From assembly GCF_025717065.2 (NCBI RefSeq), contig NZ_JAOVZO020000017.1:434001-498000 (forward strand): DNA of 64,000 nt, given 5' to 3'. Each line of letters starts with the position of its first letter. Positions within the stretch are counted from its first letter, which is position 1. The DNA comes from Tahibacter soli (GTDB lineage Bacteria; Pseudomonadota; Gammaproteobacteria; Xanthomonadales; Rhodanobacteraceae). This document shows, piece by piece, positions 10,927-20,772 of this stretch. Below the pieces are notes generated by a model. That model was not told where the DNA came from and did not search any database. It was given only the letters and a program-made list of their open reading frames with translations. A program made the position numbers and the translations under genes.

Positions 10927-11469
10927 ATGGCCCTGGAAGTCAAGATCGACGAGCAGGGCGAAGTCCGCATCGTCGCCGTGGCCGGGCGCCTCGACGCCGA
11001 CGGGGCGGTCGACCTCGAACTCGCGCTGCAGGAACTCGAAGCGGCCGGCGCACGGCACTACGTCGTCGACGGCGGCGGCCTCATCTACGCGTCGAACGCC
11101 GGCCTGCGCGTGCTGATCGGTCTCGCCGACCGCATGCGCGGCAAGGGCAGCGTGCGTCTGGCGGCGATTCCGCTCGCGCTGCGCGAGGCGTTCGCGCAGA
11201 CCGACGTCGCGCAGCGCATGAAGGCTTACCCCGATCGCCGCGCCGCGCTCGCCGAGCATCCGGCCGCGCGCGGCGAGGCCGATCCGCTCCTGAGCGCGGC
11301 GAGCAAGCTCATGGGCGCCGCGCCGGACAAGTCCGAAGGCGGCGCGGCCAGCAGCGAGCTGTCGCAAGCCGCGGCGCGCCTGCTGGGGACCGGCGACGCC
11401 AAGCCGTCGCGCAAGCGCACGCCGGCTCCCGCGTCGCGCGGCGGCGGTTCCGATCCGAAAAAGCGCTAA
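10927..11469 (+). CDS. STAS-domain protein (anti-sigma-factor antagonist type) with an extended tail
   Basis: A 180-residue protein. Residues 1-105 form a STAS fold of the SpoIIAA/RsbV type (VKIDEQGEVRIVAVAGRLDA...YASNAGLRVLIGL). In relatives the loop reads [DS]-S-[SA]-G-L with a phosphorylated Ser; here it is S-N-A-G-L, so the usual phospho-acceptor position is Asn. Residues about 115-180 are a low-complexity Ala/Ser/Lys tail. It is 7 bp after the second FHA gene and closes the cassette. No anti-sigma factor or RsbW-like kinase lies nearby. Confidence 0.8.
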   Translation: MALEVKIDEQGEVRIVAVAGRLDADGAVDLELALQELEAAGARHYVVDGGGLIYASNAGLRVLIGLADRMRGKGSVRLAAIPLALREAFAQTDVAQRMKAYPDRRAALAEHPAARGEADPLLSAASKLMGAAPDKSEGGAASSELSQAAARLLGTGDAKPSRKRTPAPASRGGGSDPKKR

Positions 11470-11486
11470 GCTCGGAAAAATTCGCC

Positions 11487-11640
11487 GGCAGGCTGTTGAG
11501 AAACGGCCTGCTGTGCGGTCCACGGACGGACCGCTCGAAAGCCAATCGCGCAAGCGATCGGCTTTCGGAGAGGGTGCGCAAGCTCGGCTTGCGCCGCTCG
11601 ATGGAGAAACGGGCAGGAGCCCGTTTCTCAACAACCTGCC
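11487..11640. repeat. 154-bp MITE-like element, four-hairpin repeat copy 2
   Basis: Bounded by 20-bp terminal inverted repeats: GGCAGGCTGTTGAGAAACGG (11487-11506) and its inverse at 11621-11640, one mismatch. Inside are hairpins at 11515-11521/11528-11534 (GCGGTCC), 11536-11543/11560-11567 (CGAAAGCC), 11576-11583/11587-11594 (GCGCAAGC) and 11604-11614/11619-11629 (GAGAAACGGGC). They match copy 1 at 1103-1208 (reverse orientation) in order and spacing, and the core from about 11565 to 11601 is nearly identical. No clear target-site duplication is seen. No protein is encoded. Confidence 0.85.
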
Positions 11641-11654
11641 AGGGGAAGAAGACG

Positions 11655-12047
11655 ATGACGATCGCATTCTGGTGCGTGCTCGCCGCGGCCGTCATGCCGC
11701 TGTTGTTTACCGCGATCGCGAAGTTCGGCGAAGGCGGCAAGGGCTTCACGAACCGCAAGCCGCGCCTGTTCCAGCAGAATCTCGAAGGCTATCGCGCCCG
11801 CTCGCACTGGGCGCATCTGAACTCGCTGGAGGCCTTTCCGCCGTTCGCCGCGGCCGTGCTGATCGCGCAGTTCCTGCATGCGCCGCAAGGCCGTATCGAT
11901 CTGCTCGCTATCGCCTTCATCGTGCTGCGCCTCGTGTACGGCGCGCTGTACATCGCCGACAAGGCGCTGTTGCGCAGCGCGGTCTGGGCGCTCGGCTTCT
12001 TCTGCGTCGTCGGTCTGTTCGTCGTTGCCGCGACCGGTGGCGGCTGA
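11655..12047 (+). CDS. MAPEG family membrane protein
   Basis: A 130-residue protein with four membrane helices (about 2-20, 58-76, 80-100 and 108-127). It shows the MAPEG signature region NRKPRLFQQNLEGYRARSHWAH followed by NSLEAFPPFAAAVL. Family members are glutathione-dependent membrane enzymes or of unknown function in bacteria; the bacterial role cannot be told here. The ATG at 11655 is preceded by AGGGGAAGAAG. A longer frame from 11496 would translate the repeat and is rejected. It stands alone, downstream of the hairpin element. Confidence 0.85.
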   Translation: MTIAFWCVLAAAVMPLLFTAIAKFGEGGKGFTNRKPRLFQQNLEGYRARSHWAHLNSLEAFPPFAAAVLIAQFLHAPQGRIDLLAIAFIVLRLVYGALYIADKALLRSAVWALGFFCVVGLFVVAATGGG

Positions 12048-12060
12048 CGCAATAGAAAAA

Positions 12061-12086
12061 GGCCGGATGATGTTGATCATCCGGCC
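12061..12086 (-). terminator. Rho-independent terminator, minus direction
   Basis: Perfect 11-bp stem GGCCGGATGAT/ATCATCCGGCC with loop GTTG. On the minus strand it is followed by a TTTTTC run (AAAAA at 12055-12060 on plus). It lies 13 bp past the MAPEG stop and 100 bp past the phasin stop; the T-run side fits the phasin transcript, though both genes may use the stem. Confidence 0.7.
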
Positions 12087-12153
12087 CAAAGCGGCGCTAC
12101 GACTACGGGGAGGGGAGGGTTGCCGTAGCGCGGCTTGATGCAGCTTCAGCGAT

Positions 12154-12179
12154 CGGAGCGGACTTGCAGATCCGCTCCG
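12154..12179. terminator. Hairpin immediately after the phasin stop
   Basis: CGGAGCGGA (12154-12162) pairs with TCCGCTCCG (12171-12179) over an 8-nt loop, 10 bp beyond the phasin stop codon. No T-run follows in either direction. Probably an RNA-end stabiliser or weak terminator ahead of the stronger one at 12061-12086. Confidence 0.45.
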
Positions 12180-12188
12180 GCGCCGGTC

Positions 12189-12587
12189 TTACTTCGCAGC
12201 GGCGGTGGCCGCCTTCTTGAACGAGTTGACCTGGCTCTGCAGGGTCTCGTTCGTCGCCGCGAAATTGGTCTTGGCGATTTCGCTCAGCGCTTCGCCGGTC
12301 TTGACCTGGAGGCCGAAGACTTCCTGCGTCGTGCTGTAGGCCTTCTCGGCCGATTCCTTGGCGAGCGTGACGCCCTTCGGCCAGATGGCCTTCAGGCCTT
12401 CGAAGTCGCGCACTTCGAGCGCTTCCGACACGAACGCGGCGGTCGCGTTGGCGCGGTTCTCGAAGATCTTGAGCTGGATGTCGGCGATCTTTTCGAAGTT
12501 CGCCAGCGCGATACCCTGGGCCTTGAACGCGGCGTCGGCGAAGCTCTTGCTGAACGCCAGCACCTGGTTGTTGTACTGCTCGATCAT
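12189..12587 (-). CDS. Phasin family protein (PHA granule-associated)
   Basis: A 132-residue, almost all-helical protein typical of phasin_2-type proteins: MIEQYNNQVLAFSKSFADAA, repeated FEKIADIQLK and AEKAYSTTQEVFGLQ helices, and a Lys/Ala tail (FKKAATAAAK). Phasins coat polyhydroxyalkanoate granules and control their size. No PHA synthase lies in the window. The upstream 164 bp are AT-rich for this genome and contain a perfect palindrome 54 bp before the start, suggesting regulated expression. Confidence 0.85.
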   Translation of the reverse strand: MIEQYNNQVLAFSKSFADAAFKAQGIALANFEKIADIQLKIFENRANATAAFVSEALEVRDFEGLKAIWPKGVTLAKESAEKAYSTTQEVFGLQVKTGEALSEIAKTNFAATNETLQSQVNSFKKAATAAAK

Positions 12588-12640
12588 GATGGCTTGCCCT
12601 CAGAGGCAGTTGGAGTGTGGGCGTAGCCTATCCGAACTTT

Positions 12641-12655
12641 TGTTGCGACGCAACA
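12641..12655. promoter_or_regulatory. Candidate operator upstream of the phasin gene
   Basis: TGTTGCGACGCAACA, a perfect 15-bp palindrome around a central A. Its core TTGC-N3-GCAA resembles the TGC-N3-GCA pattern I recall for PHA-responsive repressors (PhaR) that control phasin genes. The position, 54 bp before the start codon, suits a repressor site. The regulator is not in the window. Confidence 0.5.
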
Positions 12656-12751
12656 TCTCGCGAAGAAAAAAATGCACTTGACGTGGGTATTCTTCATCAA
12701 GGCATTGATCTTAAACGAATTAAAGTTTTTCGCCGAATCTGACGCGACGCG

Positions 12752-13330
12752 TCATTGAGCGGCAACCCCGGCCAGCAATGCGGTGCGGAAGTCGCGCGGA
12801 GCGCTCTCGCCGAGCCAGATCGACGTCAGTGCCTTGTTGAACTCGACACCGGCGAGCTGGCCGGCCGGCTTGTCGTCGATGTAGATGCGCATGCCGGCGT
12901 CGGGAATGTAGTCGAACAGCACCGTCTGGCCGTGGCGTGCGTCGTCGAAGATGTCGATGAAGCGTTCGACCTGGCTGCGGATGCGCGGCAACCGGTCGGC
13001 GCCGGCGGCGTCGGTGAACGCCTTGCGCCAGTATTCGTCGACGCGCCCGGCGTCGAGCGCCGGAATCTGCCAGACCAGCGTCATGCGGTACGGGCTCATG
13101 CCGGACAGAAGCTGCTCGCTCGAGCGCACCGACACCGGCAGATACAGCGCCGCCGCGTAGAACGGCACGTAGTTGCGGTCGAACACGGCCGCGCCGGACA
13201 GCCGCAGATTAGTGCCGACGCCGGGAACGCTGATGCGATCCGGGAAATCGTGACCGCCCACCGTCGCCGCCGACGCCTGCGCGCCGAGGAGACAAGACAG
13301 CAGCAGCGGCAGAACCCGTGTCGTCGACAT
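12752..13330 (-). CDS. Periplasmic chalcone isomerase-like protein
   Basis: A 192-residue protein with a signal peptide (MSTTRVLPLLLSCLLGAQASA). Mature residues match the chalcone-isomerase-like fold of bacterial CHI-like proteins: AAVFDRNYVPFYAAALYLP near the N-terminus, WRKAFTDA in the middle, and FNKALTSIWLGESAP near the C-terminus. Plant CHI catalytic residues cannot be assigned, and bacterial members are usually fatty-acid-binding-like proteins of unknown role. It is monocistronic, 46 bp from queD. Confidence 0.8.
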   Translation of the reverse strand: MSTTRVLPLLLSCLLGAQASAATVGGHDFPDRISVPGVGTNLRLSGAAVFDRNYVPFYAAALYLPVSVRSSEQLLSGMSPYRMTLVWQIPALDAGRVDEYWRKAFTDAAGADRLPRIRSQVERFIDIFDDARHGQTVLFDYIPDAGMRIYIDDKPAGQLAGVEFNKALTSIWLGESAPRDFRTALLAGVAAQ

Positions 13331-13376
13331 CGTCGTGGCCGTTCGAGCGTGCTAGAAAGTACGGAATTGTAACCGC

Positions 13377-13742
13377 TCAGCCCGGGGCGGGTCCGCCGTA
13401 ACTGCAGCCCGATGTGCAGGTTTCGTGAATTACGACACGCGACAGCAGCGGCAGCGCGGGTTTGAGCCGCTGCCAGATCCAGATCGCGAGGTTTTCGCTG
13501 GTCGGATTGTCGAGGCCGTCGATGTCATTGAGGCAACGGTGGTCGAGCGCGTCGTACAGCGGCGCGAACGCCTGCTTGATGTCCGCGAAATCCATGACCC
13601 AGCCGGTGTCGTCGCCGACCGGCCCGGACACATGGATCTCGATGCGGAACGAATGGCCGTGCATTCGCGCGCATTTGTGACCGGCGGGTACGCGCGGCAG
13701 GCGATGCGCCGCCTCGATCTGGAAAATCTTGAACAGTTCCAT
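13377..13742 (-). CDS. queD: 6-carboxy-5,6,7,8-tetrahydropterin synthase
   Basis: A 121-residue T-fold enzyme converting 7,8-dihydroneopterin triphosphate to 6-carboxytetrahydropterin for queuosine. Zinc ligands are His12 (AAHRLP) and the two His of ARMHGHSF; the catalytic Cys lies in HKCARMHGH. The DHRCLND segment and the Glu of [10 protein letters not shown] are conserved. Length and ends are normal. It begins 41 bp downstream of the tRNA-Met gene on the same strand, with no strong promoter between them, so read-through transcription is possible. The other que genes are absent from the window. Confidence 0.93.
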   Translation of the reverse strand: MELFKIFQIEAAHRLPRVPAGHKCARMHGHSFRIEIHVSGPVGDDTGWVMDFADIKQAFAPLYDALDHRCLNDIDGLDNPTSENLAIWIWQRLKPALPLLSRVVIHETCTSGCSYGGPAPG

Positions 13743-13783
13743 CGGGACGGACGCCGAAGGCCGCGTGCGGCCGAGGAATAAAG

Positions 13784-13860
13784 TGGTGGCTAGAGGCGGG
13801 ATCGAACCGCCGACCTCAGCATTATGAGTGCCGCGCTCTGACCGGCTGAGCTACCTAGCC
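13784..13860 (-). tRNA. tRNA-Met (CAT), elongator
   Basis: A 77-nt gene with encoded CCA. Acceptor stem GGCTAGG/TCTAGCC, D-arm GCTC...GAGC, anticodon loop CTCATAA and T-arm GGCGG-TTCGATC-CCGCC. The anticodon is CAT. The GGCTA-G-GTAGCTCAG start resembles the elongator tRNA-Met of E. coli and lacks the three G-C pairs of the initiator. Lysidine-type tRNA-Ile(CAT) is less likely by sequence. Confidence 0.93.
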
Positions 13861-13896
13861 ACGGTCGGGTGAATTGTGCCCGAAAGAAGGGCGGGG

Positions 13897-13924
13897 ATTG
13901 TAGCTTTGCGCGACGGCCTGTCAA
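13897..13924 (-). promoter_or_regulatory. Promoter of tRNA-Met (and perhaps queD)
   Basis: On the minus strand, a consensus TTGACA (13919-13924), 16-bp spacer and TACAAT (13897-13902), then a C/G-rich discriminator (CCCCGCCC). This is the best sigma70 match noticed in the window, about 37 bp before the tRNA 5' end. The GC discriminator suggests stringent control, as at other stable-RNA promoters. Confidence 0.75.
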
Positions 13925-14005
13925 GACGATAAGCGCACCTCGCCTTGCTGGCTGCGCGCAGGCTGTGGAAGAATCGGCCTCAGATCGTATTTCTGGAGTC
14001 GGCCG

Positions 14006-14557
14006 GTGATCGACCCCGATGGCTACAGACCCAATGTCGGTATCGTCCTTCTGCGCGACGACGGTCGCCTGTTCTGGGCGCGCCGGGTCAATCGTGACGG
14101 CTGGCAGTTTCCGCAAGGCGGCATGCGCAGCGACGAAACGCCGCTCGAGGCGATGTATCGCGAACTGCAGGAAGAAACCGGCCTTGCGCCCGAACACGTC
14201 GAAGTGCTCGGTGCGACGCCCGGCTGGCTGCGCTACCGCCTGCCGCGCCGCTATCTGCGCCGCAACGAGCGACCGCTGTGCATCGGCCAGAAGCAGGTGT
14301 GGTTCCTCTTGCGCTTCGTCGGCGAGGAATCGCACGTACGCCTCGACGCCAACGAAAAGCCCGAATTCGACCTGTGGCGCTGGGTCGACTTCTGGTATCC
14401 GGCCCAGAACGTCGTGACGTTCAAGCGCCGCGTGTACGAGCGCGCGTTGCGGCAGTTCGCGCCGGTCGTCGAGTCGGCGTGCGCGGTCTGCGTCGGCGAC
14501 CTGCCGCCCGAAGCCCAGCCCTGCATGCCCCCGCTGCGTTTCGCGGAAGTCGGATAG
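14006..14557 (+). CDS. rppH: RNA pyrophosphohydrolase
   Basis: Removes pyrophosphate from 5'-triphosphorylated mRNA to start decay. The 183-residue Nudix protein begins [15 protein letters not shown], diagnostic for RppH. The Nudix box [20 protein letters not shown] is complete with the REL-EE core. The [11 protein letters not shown] strand and W-RWVDFWYP region are also conserved. The start is GTG with GGAG 8 bp upstream. Length is slightly above the E. coli protein owing to a C-terminal tail containing three Cys (SACAVC, QPC). Confidence 0.95.
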   Translation: MIDPDGYRPNVGIVLLRDDGRLFWARRVNRDGWQFPQGGMRSDETPLEAMYRELQEETGLAPEHVEVLGATPGWLRYRLPRRYLRRNERPLCIGQKQVWFLLRFVGEESHVRLDANEKPEFDLWRWVDFWYPAQNVVTFKRRVYERALRQFAPVVESACAVCVGDLPPEAQPCMPPLRFAEVG

Positions 14558-14589
14558 TCCCAGAGGGCGGGCGGTCCAATACGAGTCTT

Positions 14590-14619
14590 GTTGACACTCA
14601 TTCGCATTTAGGATTCAAT
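14590..14619 (+). promoter_or_regulatory. Candidate Fur-controlled promoter of bfd
   Basis: TTGACA at 14591-14596 with a weak TTCAAT at 14614-14619, 17 bp apart. The spacer, read on the minus strand, is AAATGCGAATGAGTGTCA, which resembles the AATGAGAAT-type halves of Fur boxes. It lies 28-57 bp before bfd, whose homologues are iron-repressed. Confidence 0.5.
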
Positions 14620-14646
14620 GGCGGCCACTGGAGAACCCGAGCCGCC

Positions 14647-14856
14647 ATGTACGTCTGTATCTGCAACGGAGTGACCGACACCGCCATCCGCGAAGCCGCG
14701 GCCGAAGGCGTCAGCTCGCTCGCGGAACTGACGATGCGCACCGGTTGCGCCGGCACCTGCGGCGCCTGCGCCGGCTTCGCCGAAGAAGTGCTTCACGCCG
14801 CGCTGCCGCGCAACGCGCGCCTGTTCTCGCTGCCGCTCGTCGCGCAAGCCGCCTGA
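14647..14856 (+). CDS. bfd: Bacterioferritin-associated ferredoxin
   Basis: A 69-residue [2Fe-2S] protein that reduces bacterioferritin so stored iron can leave. The four cluster ligands Cys4, Cys6, Cys38 and Cys41 (MYVCIC and GTCGAC) have the standard spacing. A longer in-frame open region upstream overlaps rppH in another frame and is rejected, as family members start at MYVC. It lies 121 bp upstream of its partner bfr. Confidence 0.93.
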   Translation: MYVCICNGVTDTAIREAAAEGVSSLAELTMRTGCAGTCGACAGFAEEVLHAALPRNARLFSLPLVAQAA

Positions 14857-14977
14857 CACCGGCGCGTTGGCGCCGCCGCCGCGCCCCCATCGCGGCCGAA
14901 ACTGCATCCGATTCGCGTTTCATCGCGCGCCCGCGCGCGTCGCTATAGTCCGCGCATTCACACGAGGAGACGCGGCC

Positions 14978-15448
14978 ATGAAAGGCGACGCCAAAGTCAT
15001 CGAGCACCTCAACAAGGCGCTGTACAACGAACTCATCGCGATCAACCAGTATTTCCTGCACGCGCGCATGTTCCGCAACTGGGGCTTCAAGGAACTCGCC
15101 GAGCACGAATACAAGGAATCGATCGACGAGATGAAGCACGCCGACAAGCTGATCGAGCGCATCCTGTTTCTCGACGGCCTGCCCAACCTGCAGAACCTCG
15201 GCAAGCTCCTGATCGGCCAGACGCCGAAAGAAGCGCTCGAATGCGACCTCAAGCTCGAGTACATGGCCGTGCCGGACCTCAAAGCCGGCATCGCGCATTG
15301 CGAGTCGGTCGGCGACTACATCAGCCGCGAGCTGCTCGAAGACATCCTCGAGTCCGAGGAAGAACACATCGACTGGCTCGAAACGCAGCTGAGCCTGATC
15401 GGCCAGCTCGGCGACGGGTTGTACCTGCAGACGAAGATCGGCGACTGA
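14978..15448 (+). CDS. bfr: Bacterioferritin
   Basis: A 156-residue heme-containing ferritin forming a 24-mer iron store. All ferroxidase ligands are present at canonical positions: Glu18, Glu51, His54, Glu94, Glu127 and His130. Met52, the heme ligand, is also kept. The start [15 protein letters not shown] is typical and GAGGAG precedes the ATG. It follows bfd and ends at a strong terminator, so bfd-bfr may be one or two short transcripts. Confidence 0.97.
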   Translation: MKGDAKVIEHLNKALYNELIAINQYFLHARMFRNWGFKELAEHEYKESIDEMKHADKLIERILFLDGLPNLQNLGKLLIGQTPKEALECDLKLEYMAVPDLKAGIAHCESVGDYISRELLEDILESEEEHIDWLETQLSLIGQLGDGLYLQTKIGD

Positions 15449-15460
15449 CGCGGGGGAAGG

Positions 15461-15483
15461 GAAGGGGGCTTGCGGCCCCCTTC
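15461..15483 (+). terminator. Rho-independent terminator of bfr
   Basis: Stem GAAGGGGG/CCCCCTTC with a 7-nt loop, followed by TCGTTTTCGCCTTTT. It is 12 bp past the bfr stop and 29 bp before the end of the convergent kinase gene. Confidence 0.8.
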
Positions 15484-15511
15484 TCGTTTTCGCCTTTTCG
15501 TTGCCGGCCGC

Positions 15512-17944
<2,433 letters not shown>

Positions 17945-17977
17945 CCCCCAATGCCGCCGGCGGCGCGGATCACTCCG

Positions 17978-20614
17978 TCACCCGGCCGCCGCGCGGAAAT
18001 CGTAGTCGAGATTCTGCGCTTCGTGCTGGACGAAGTTGCCCTGGATGAAATCGACGCCGACCGTCCACAGCATCGCCGCGCTCTGCGCGTCCTCGATGCG
18101 CGGCGCGATCACGCGCCGGCCACCTTCGTGCGCATGGTGCACGAGACGGCGCAGTTCGTCGCGATGCAGGATCGAGCGGTCGTCCATGCAGTTGGGCGAG
18201 AGCTTGACGTAGTCGGTCGGCACGCGGTCGATCGCCGCGTGCGCCGGCTCGCCCGGTTCGAGCCCGGACAGGCACAGCCCCGTGCCGATCTTCTGGGCCG
18301 CGACCGCGAAGCCGACGAGCACGTTGCGCGCGGCCTCGTCGGCCGGCACGCGCAGTTCGAGCACGAGGCGGCACGGGTCGATGCGTCGCGTTTCGATCTG
18401 CTGGCGCAGCCAGCCGATGCGCGACGGATCGCGCACGGCACTGCCGGACTGGCTCGCGAACAGGCGCACCGGGCGGCCCTGGCGCGCGCGATCGGACAGC
18501 ACCATCAGACACCGGCTGAGCACCCAGCGGTCGACGTCGTCGATCAGGCCGGCCTGCTCGGCCGCCGGCACGATGTCGCTCGCGGTGAGGATGCGTCCGC
18601 CGTCGCCGCGCAGGCGCAGGAGCGCCTGGAACTGTTCTTCCGAGTCGTCGCCGTCTTCGCTCTGCAGCGCGGCGATCGGCTGGAACACGAGATGGAACGA
18701 GTCGCCGCGCAGCGCAGCGCGGATTTCCTCGACGAGCGCGGCGTCGCCGGTCGGCTTGTGCGCGAAGACGTGCACGTTGCCCGCGCCGGGCTTGCGAGAA
18801 TCGCTCATCGCGCGCTCGGCCGCGTTGAGCATCGCGCCGGCGTCGCCGAGCGCGGTGGCGAACGCGCAGATGCCGAAGCTCAGGTTGACGTGCAGCTGCC
18901 GGCCGCCGATGTCGAACGTTTCGCGCGAGGTGCCGTCGCGCAGTTGCGCGCATTGCCGGTGCAGCTCTTCGGCGCCGCGTTCGGGCGACAGCACGATGAA
19001 GCTGGAATCGCCGAAGCGCGCGATCAGTTCGCTCGTATCGACGTTGCCGGCGAGGAACGTGCCGACCTGGCCCAGGAGCTTGTCGAAGTCGATGAGGCCG
19101 ATGCGCTCGCGCTGCGCGACCGCTTCGTCGAGATCGACGAACAGGATGCCGCCGCGGTGCGCGATCGCCTCGTCGGAGGCGAGCTTCGCGTTGATGCGGT
19201 CGAGCACGTAGGCGCGGTCGTACAGGCCGCTGACCGGATCGCGCGGATTCTGGTTCTGGCTGCGCCGCTGGATGTGGCGCGCGCGGCGCAGGCGGTTCGT
19301 CACCGCGGAAATCAGGTGCTTGGGCCGGATCGGCTTGGACAGGAAGTCGTCGCCGCCGGCGTTGAGCGCCTCGAAATGCTTGTCGGTGTCGTGCTCGCCG
19401 GACAGGAACACGATCGGCGTCGACACGAACGCCTCGCGCTCGCGGATGATCGCGGTGAGTTCCATGCCCGAGCAGCCGGGCATGTAGAGGTCCATCAGGA
19501 TCAGGTCGGGATGCACCTTGTCGAGCTGGTCGAGCACCGCGAGCGGATCGATGACCATCGTCGTCTGCATGCCGGCCTTGCGCAGGATCGACTCGGCGAA
19601 GATCGCCTGCGAGCGATCGTCCTCGACGATCAGCACGCGGTACGGGTCGGTGTCGCCCGCTTCGGTCAGCTCGGCGATGCGCGTCATGATCTCGGCTGCC
19701 GAGGCAGGCACCGTGACGAACGCGTCGGCGCCGGCGCGCATCGCGCGCAAACGCACGTCGAGGTCGCCGGCGTCCGACAGCGCCAGCATCGCGACGCGGT
19801 GGCTGGCACGGTTGCGCGCGGTCTTGACGAGGTCGCCGATGCGTTCGAGGTCGCCCAGGAATGCCGCGTCGACGATGACGAGATGCGGCGCGATCGCGCC
19901 GATCACCTCGATCAGCTCGTCGGTGTGGTCGAGCAGCGACAGCTCGTAGCCCGACAGTTCGAGCTTCTGGTCGATCTCGCAGGCCAGAGGGGCGCCGTCG
20001 GTCAGGTGATAGACCTTGCGCGCGCCGTTGCGGGCGGTCGCGGCGGGCGTCGCCGCGGTCGCGGCCGGTTTCGTTTCGGTCGCGCGTGCCTCGTCCGCGG
20101 CCGGGGCCGCCGGACGCAGCGGTACGACGTTGCTCGCGGCCGGAGCGACCGCCGCGACCGGTGCGGGAAACCGCTTCCAGTAGTCGGCCGGCGGCACGAG
20201 CTGCAGCGGGTAGCCGTTCTCGGTGCGGTCGAGGTCGTCGGGGGCGATGCCCGCGAGCGACGCTGCGGCCGGCGTCGAGGCGATCAGGCCGCAGGTCAGC
20301 TCCTGCAGGTCTTCGAGCAGGCGCACGATGTGTTCGGTCAGGATCTCGTCGGGCAGCGCGACCGCTTCGACGCGCTCGGCCAGCGCGGTTTCGATCGCGT
20401 AGAGCTTTTCGGCGAGATCGAGCAGGCCGTAGCGTCCGCTGGCGCCGGCGAGCGTCTGCACCTCGCGAAAGATGAGGCTGAGCGTGTTGATGTCCCAGCC
20501 GTCGCGCGCCTGGCGCAGGCCGCGGCGCGTGAGCGTGTCCAGGCGTTTGGGCAGATGCCGCAGAAAGGCCTGCCGCAGTTCCGCGTTCTGCTGGGAGTCG
20601 TCCTGCTTGTGCAT
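17978..20614 (-). CDS. Response regulator with degenerate HPt, two receivers, and degenerate GGDEF and EAL domains
   Basis: An 878-residue protein. N-terminal HPt-like helices (about 5-110) have VQTLAGASGRYGL where HPt proteins have AHxLAG, so the His is lost. A degenerate receiver (about 200-325) is followed by a canonical one (about 330-450: LIVEDD, LMDLYMPGCSG, LSKP). The GGDEF domain shows ARFGDSSF in place of the RxGGDEF loop; the EAL domain shows FQALLRL for E-A-L and lacks the DDFGTG-type metal motif. I infer a c-di-GMP binding or scaffold role, not synthesis or hydrolysis. The ATG at 20614 fits the domain start; a frame extending to 20731 has no support. Confidence 0.85.
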   Translation of the reverse strand: MHKQDDSQQNAELRQAFLRHLPKRLDTLTRRGLRQARDGWDINTLSLIFREVQTLAGASGRYGLLDLAEKLYAIETALAERVEAVALPDEILTEHIVRLLEDLQELTCGLIASTPAAASLAGIAPDDLDRTENGYPLQLVPPADYWKRFPAPVAAVAPAASNVVPLRPAAPAADEARATETKPAATAATPAATARNGARKVYHLTDGAPLACEIDQKLELSGYELSLLDHTDELIEVIGAIAPHLVIVDAAFLGDLERIGDLVKTARNRASHRVAMLALSDAGDLDVRLRAMRAGADAFVTVPASAAEIMTRIAELTEAGDTDPYRVLIVEDDRSQAIFAESILRKAGMQTTMVIDPLAVLDQLDKVHPDLILMDLYMPGCSGMELTAIIREREAFVSTPIVFLSGEHDTDKHFEALNAGGDDFLSKPIRPKHLISAVTNRLRRARHIQRRSQNQNPRDPVSGLYDRAYVLDRINAKLASDEAIAHRGGILFVDLDEAVAQRERIGLIDFDKLLGQVGTFLAGNVDTSELIARFGDSSFIVLSPERGAEELHRQCAQLRDGTSRETFDIGGRQLHVNLSFGICAFATALGDAGAMLNAAERAMSDSRKPGAGNVHVFAHKPTGDAALVEEIRAALRGDSFHLVFQPIAALQSEDGDDSEEQFQALLRLRGDGGRILTASDIVPAAEQAGLIDDVDRWVLSRCLMVLSDRARQGRPVRLFASQSGSAVRDPSRIGWLRQQIETRRIDPCRLVLELRVPADEAARNVLVGFAVAAQKIGTGLCLSGLEPGEPAHAAIDRVPTDYVKLSPNCMDDRSILHRDELRRLVHHAHEGGRRVIAPRIEDAQSAAMLWTVGVDFIQGNFVQHEAQNLDYDFRAAAG

Positions 20615-20648
20615 CGGCGCGCGGTCCGCCAGCCCGGGGGTGCGGAAA

Positions 20649-20657
20649 ACTATACCA
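20649..20657 (-). promoter_or_regulatory. Extended -10 promoter of the kinase/regulator pair
   Basis: On the minus strand TGGTATAGT, an extended -10 element, 35 bp before the regulator start, with a weak TTGCCC about 15 bp upstream. Confidence 0.45.
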
Positions 20658-20772
20658 CGCGGGTTTCCAGGGCAATCCGCAAGGCGCGCCGCGTAGCGAT
20701 TCGTTGCACATGCCGGAGCGTGCCGTCGCACAACGTGCGGGCCGGCGGGCTTTCACGAAGCCAATCGCCCGG

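Noticed and set aside
11496-11654. N-terminal extension of the MAPEG gene and similar extension of atpG (1084-1242)
   Set aside because: Both extensions are translations of the hairpin repeat; their mutual similarity comes from the repeat, not from a conserved protein.
12061-12180. Possible small RNA made of three hairpins
   Set aside because: Better explained as 3' ends of the convergent MAPEG and phasin transcripts; no promoter seen.
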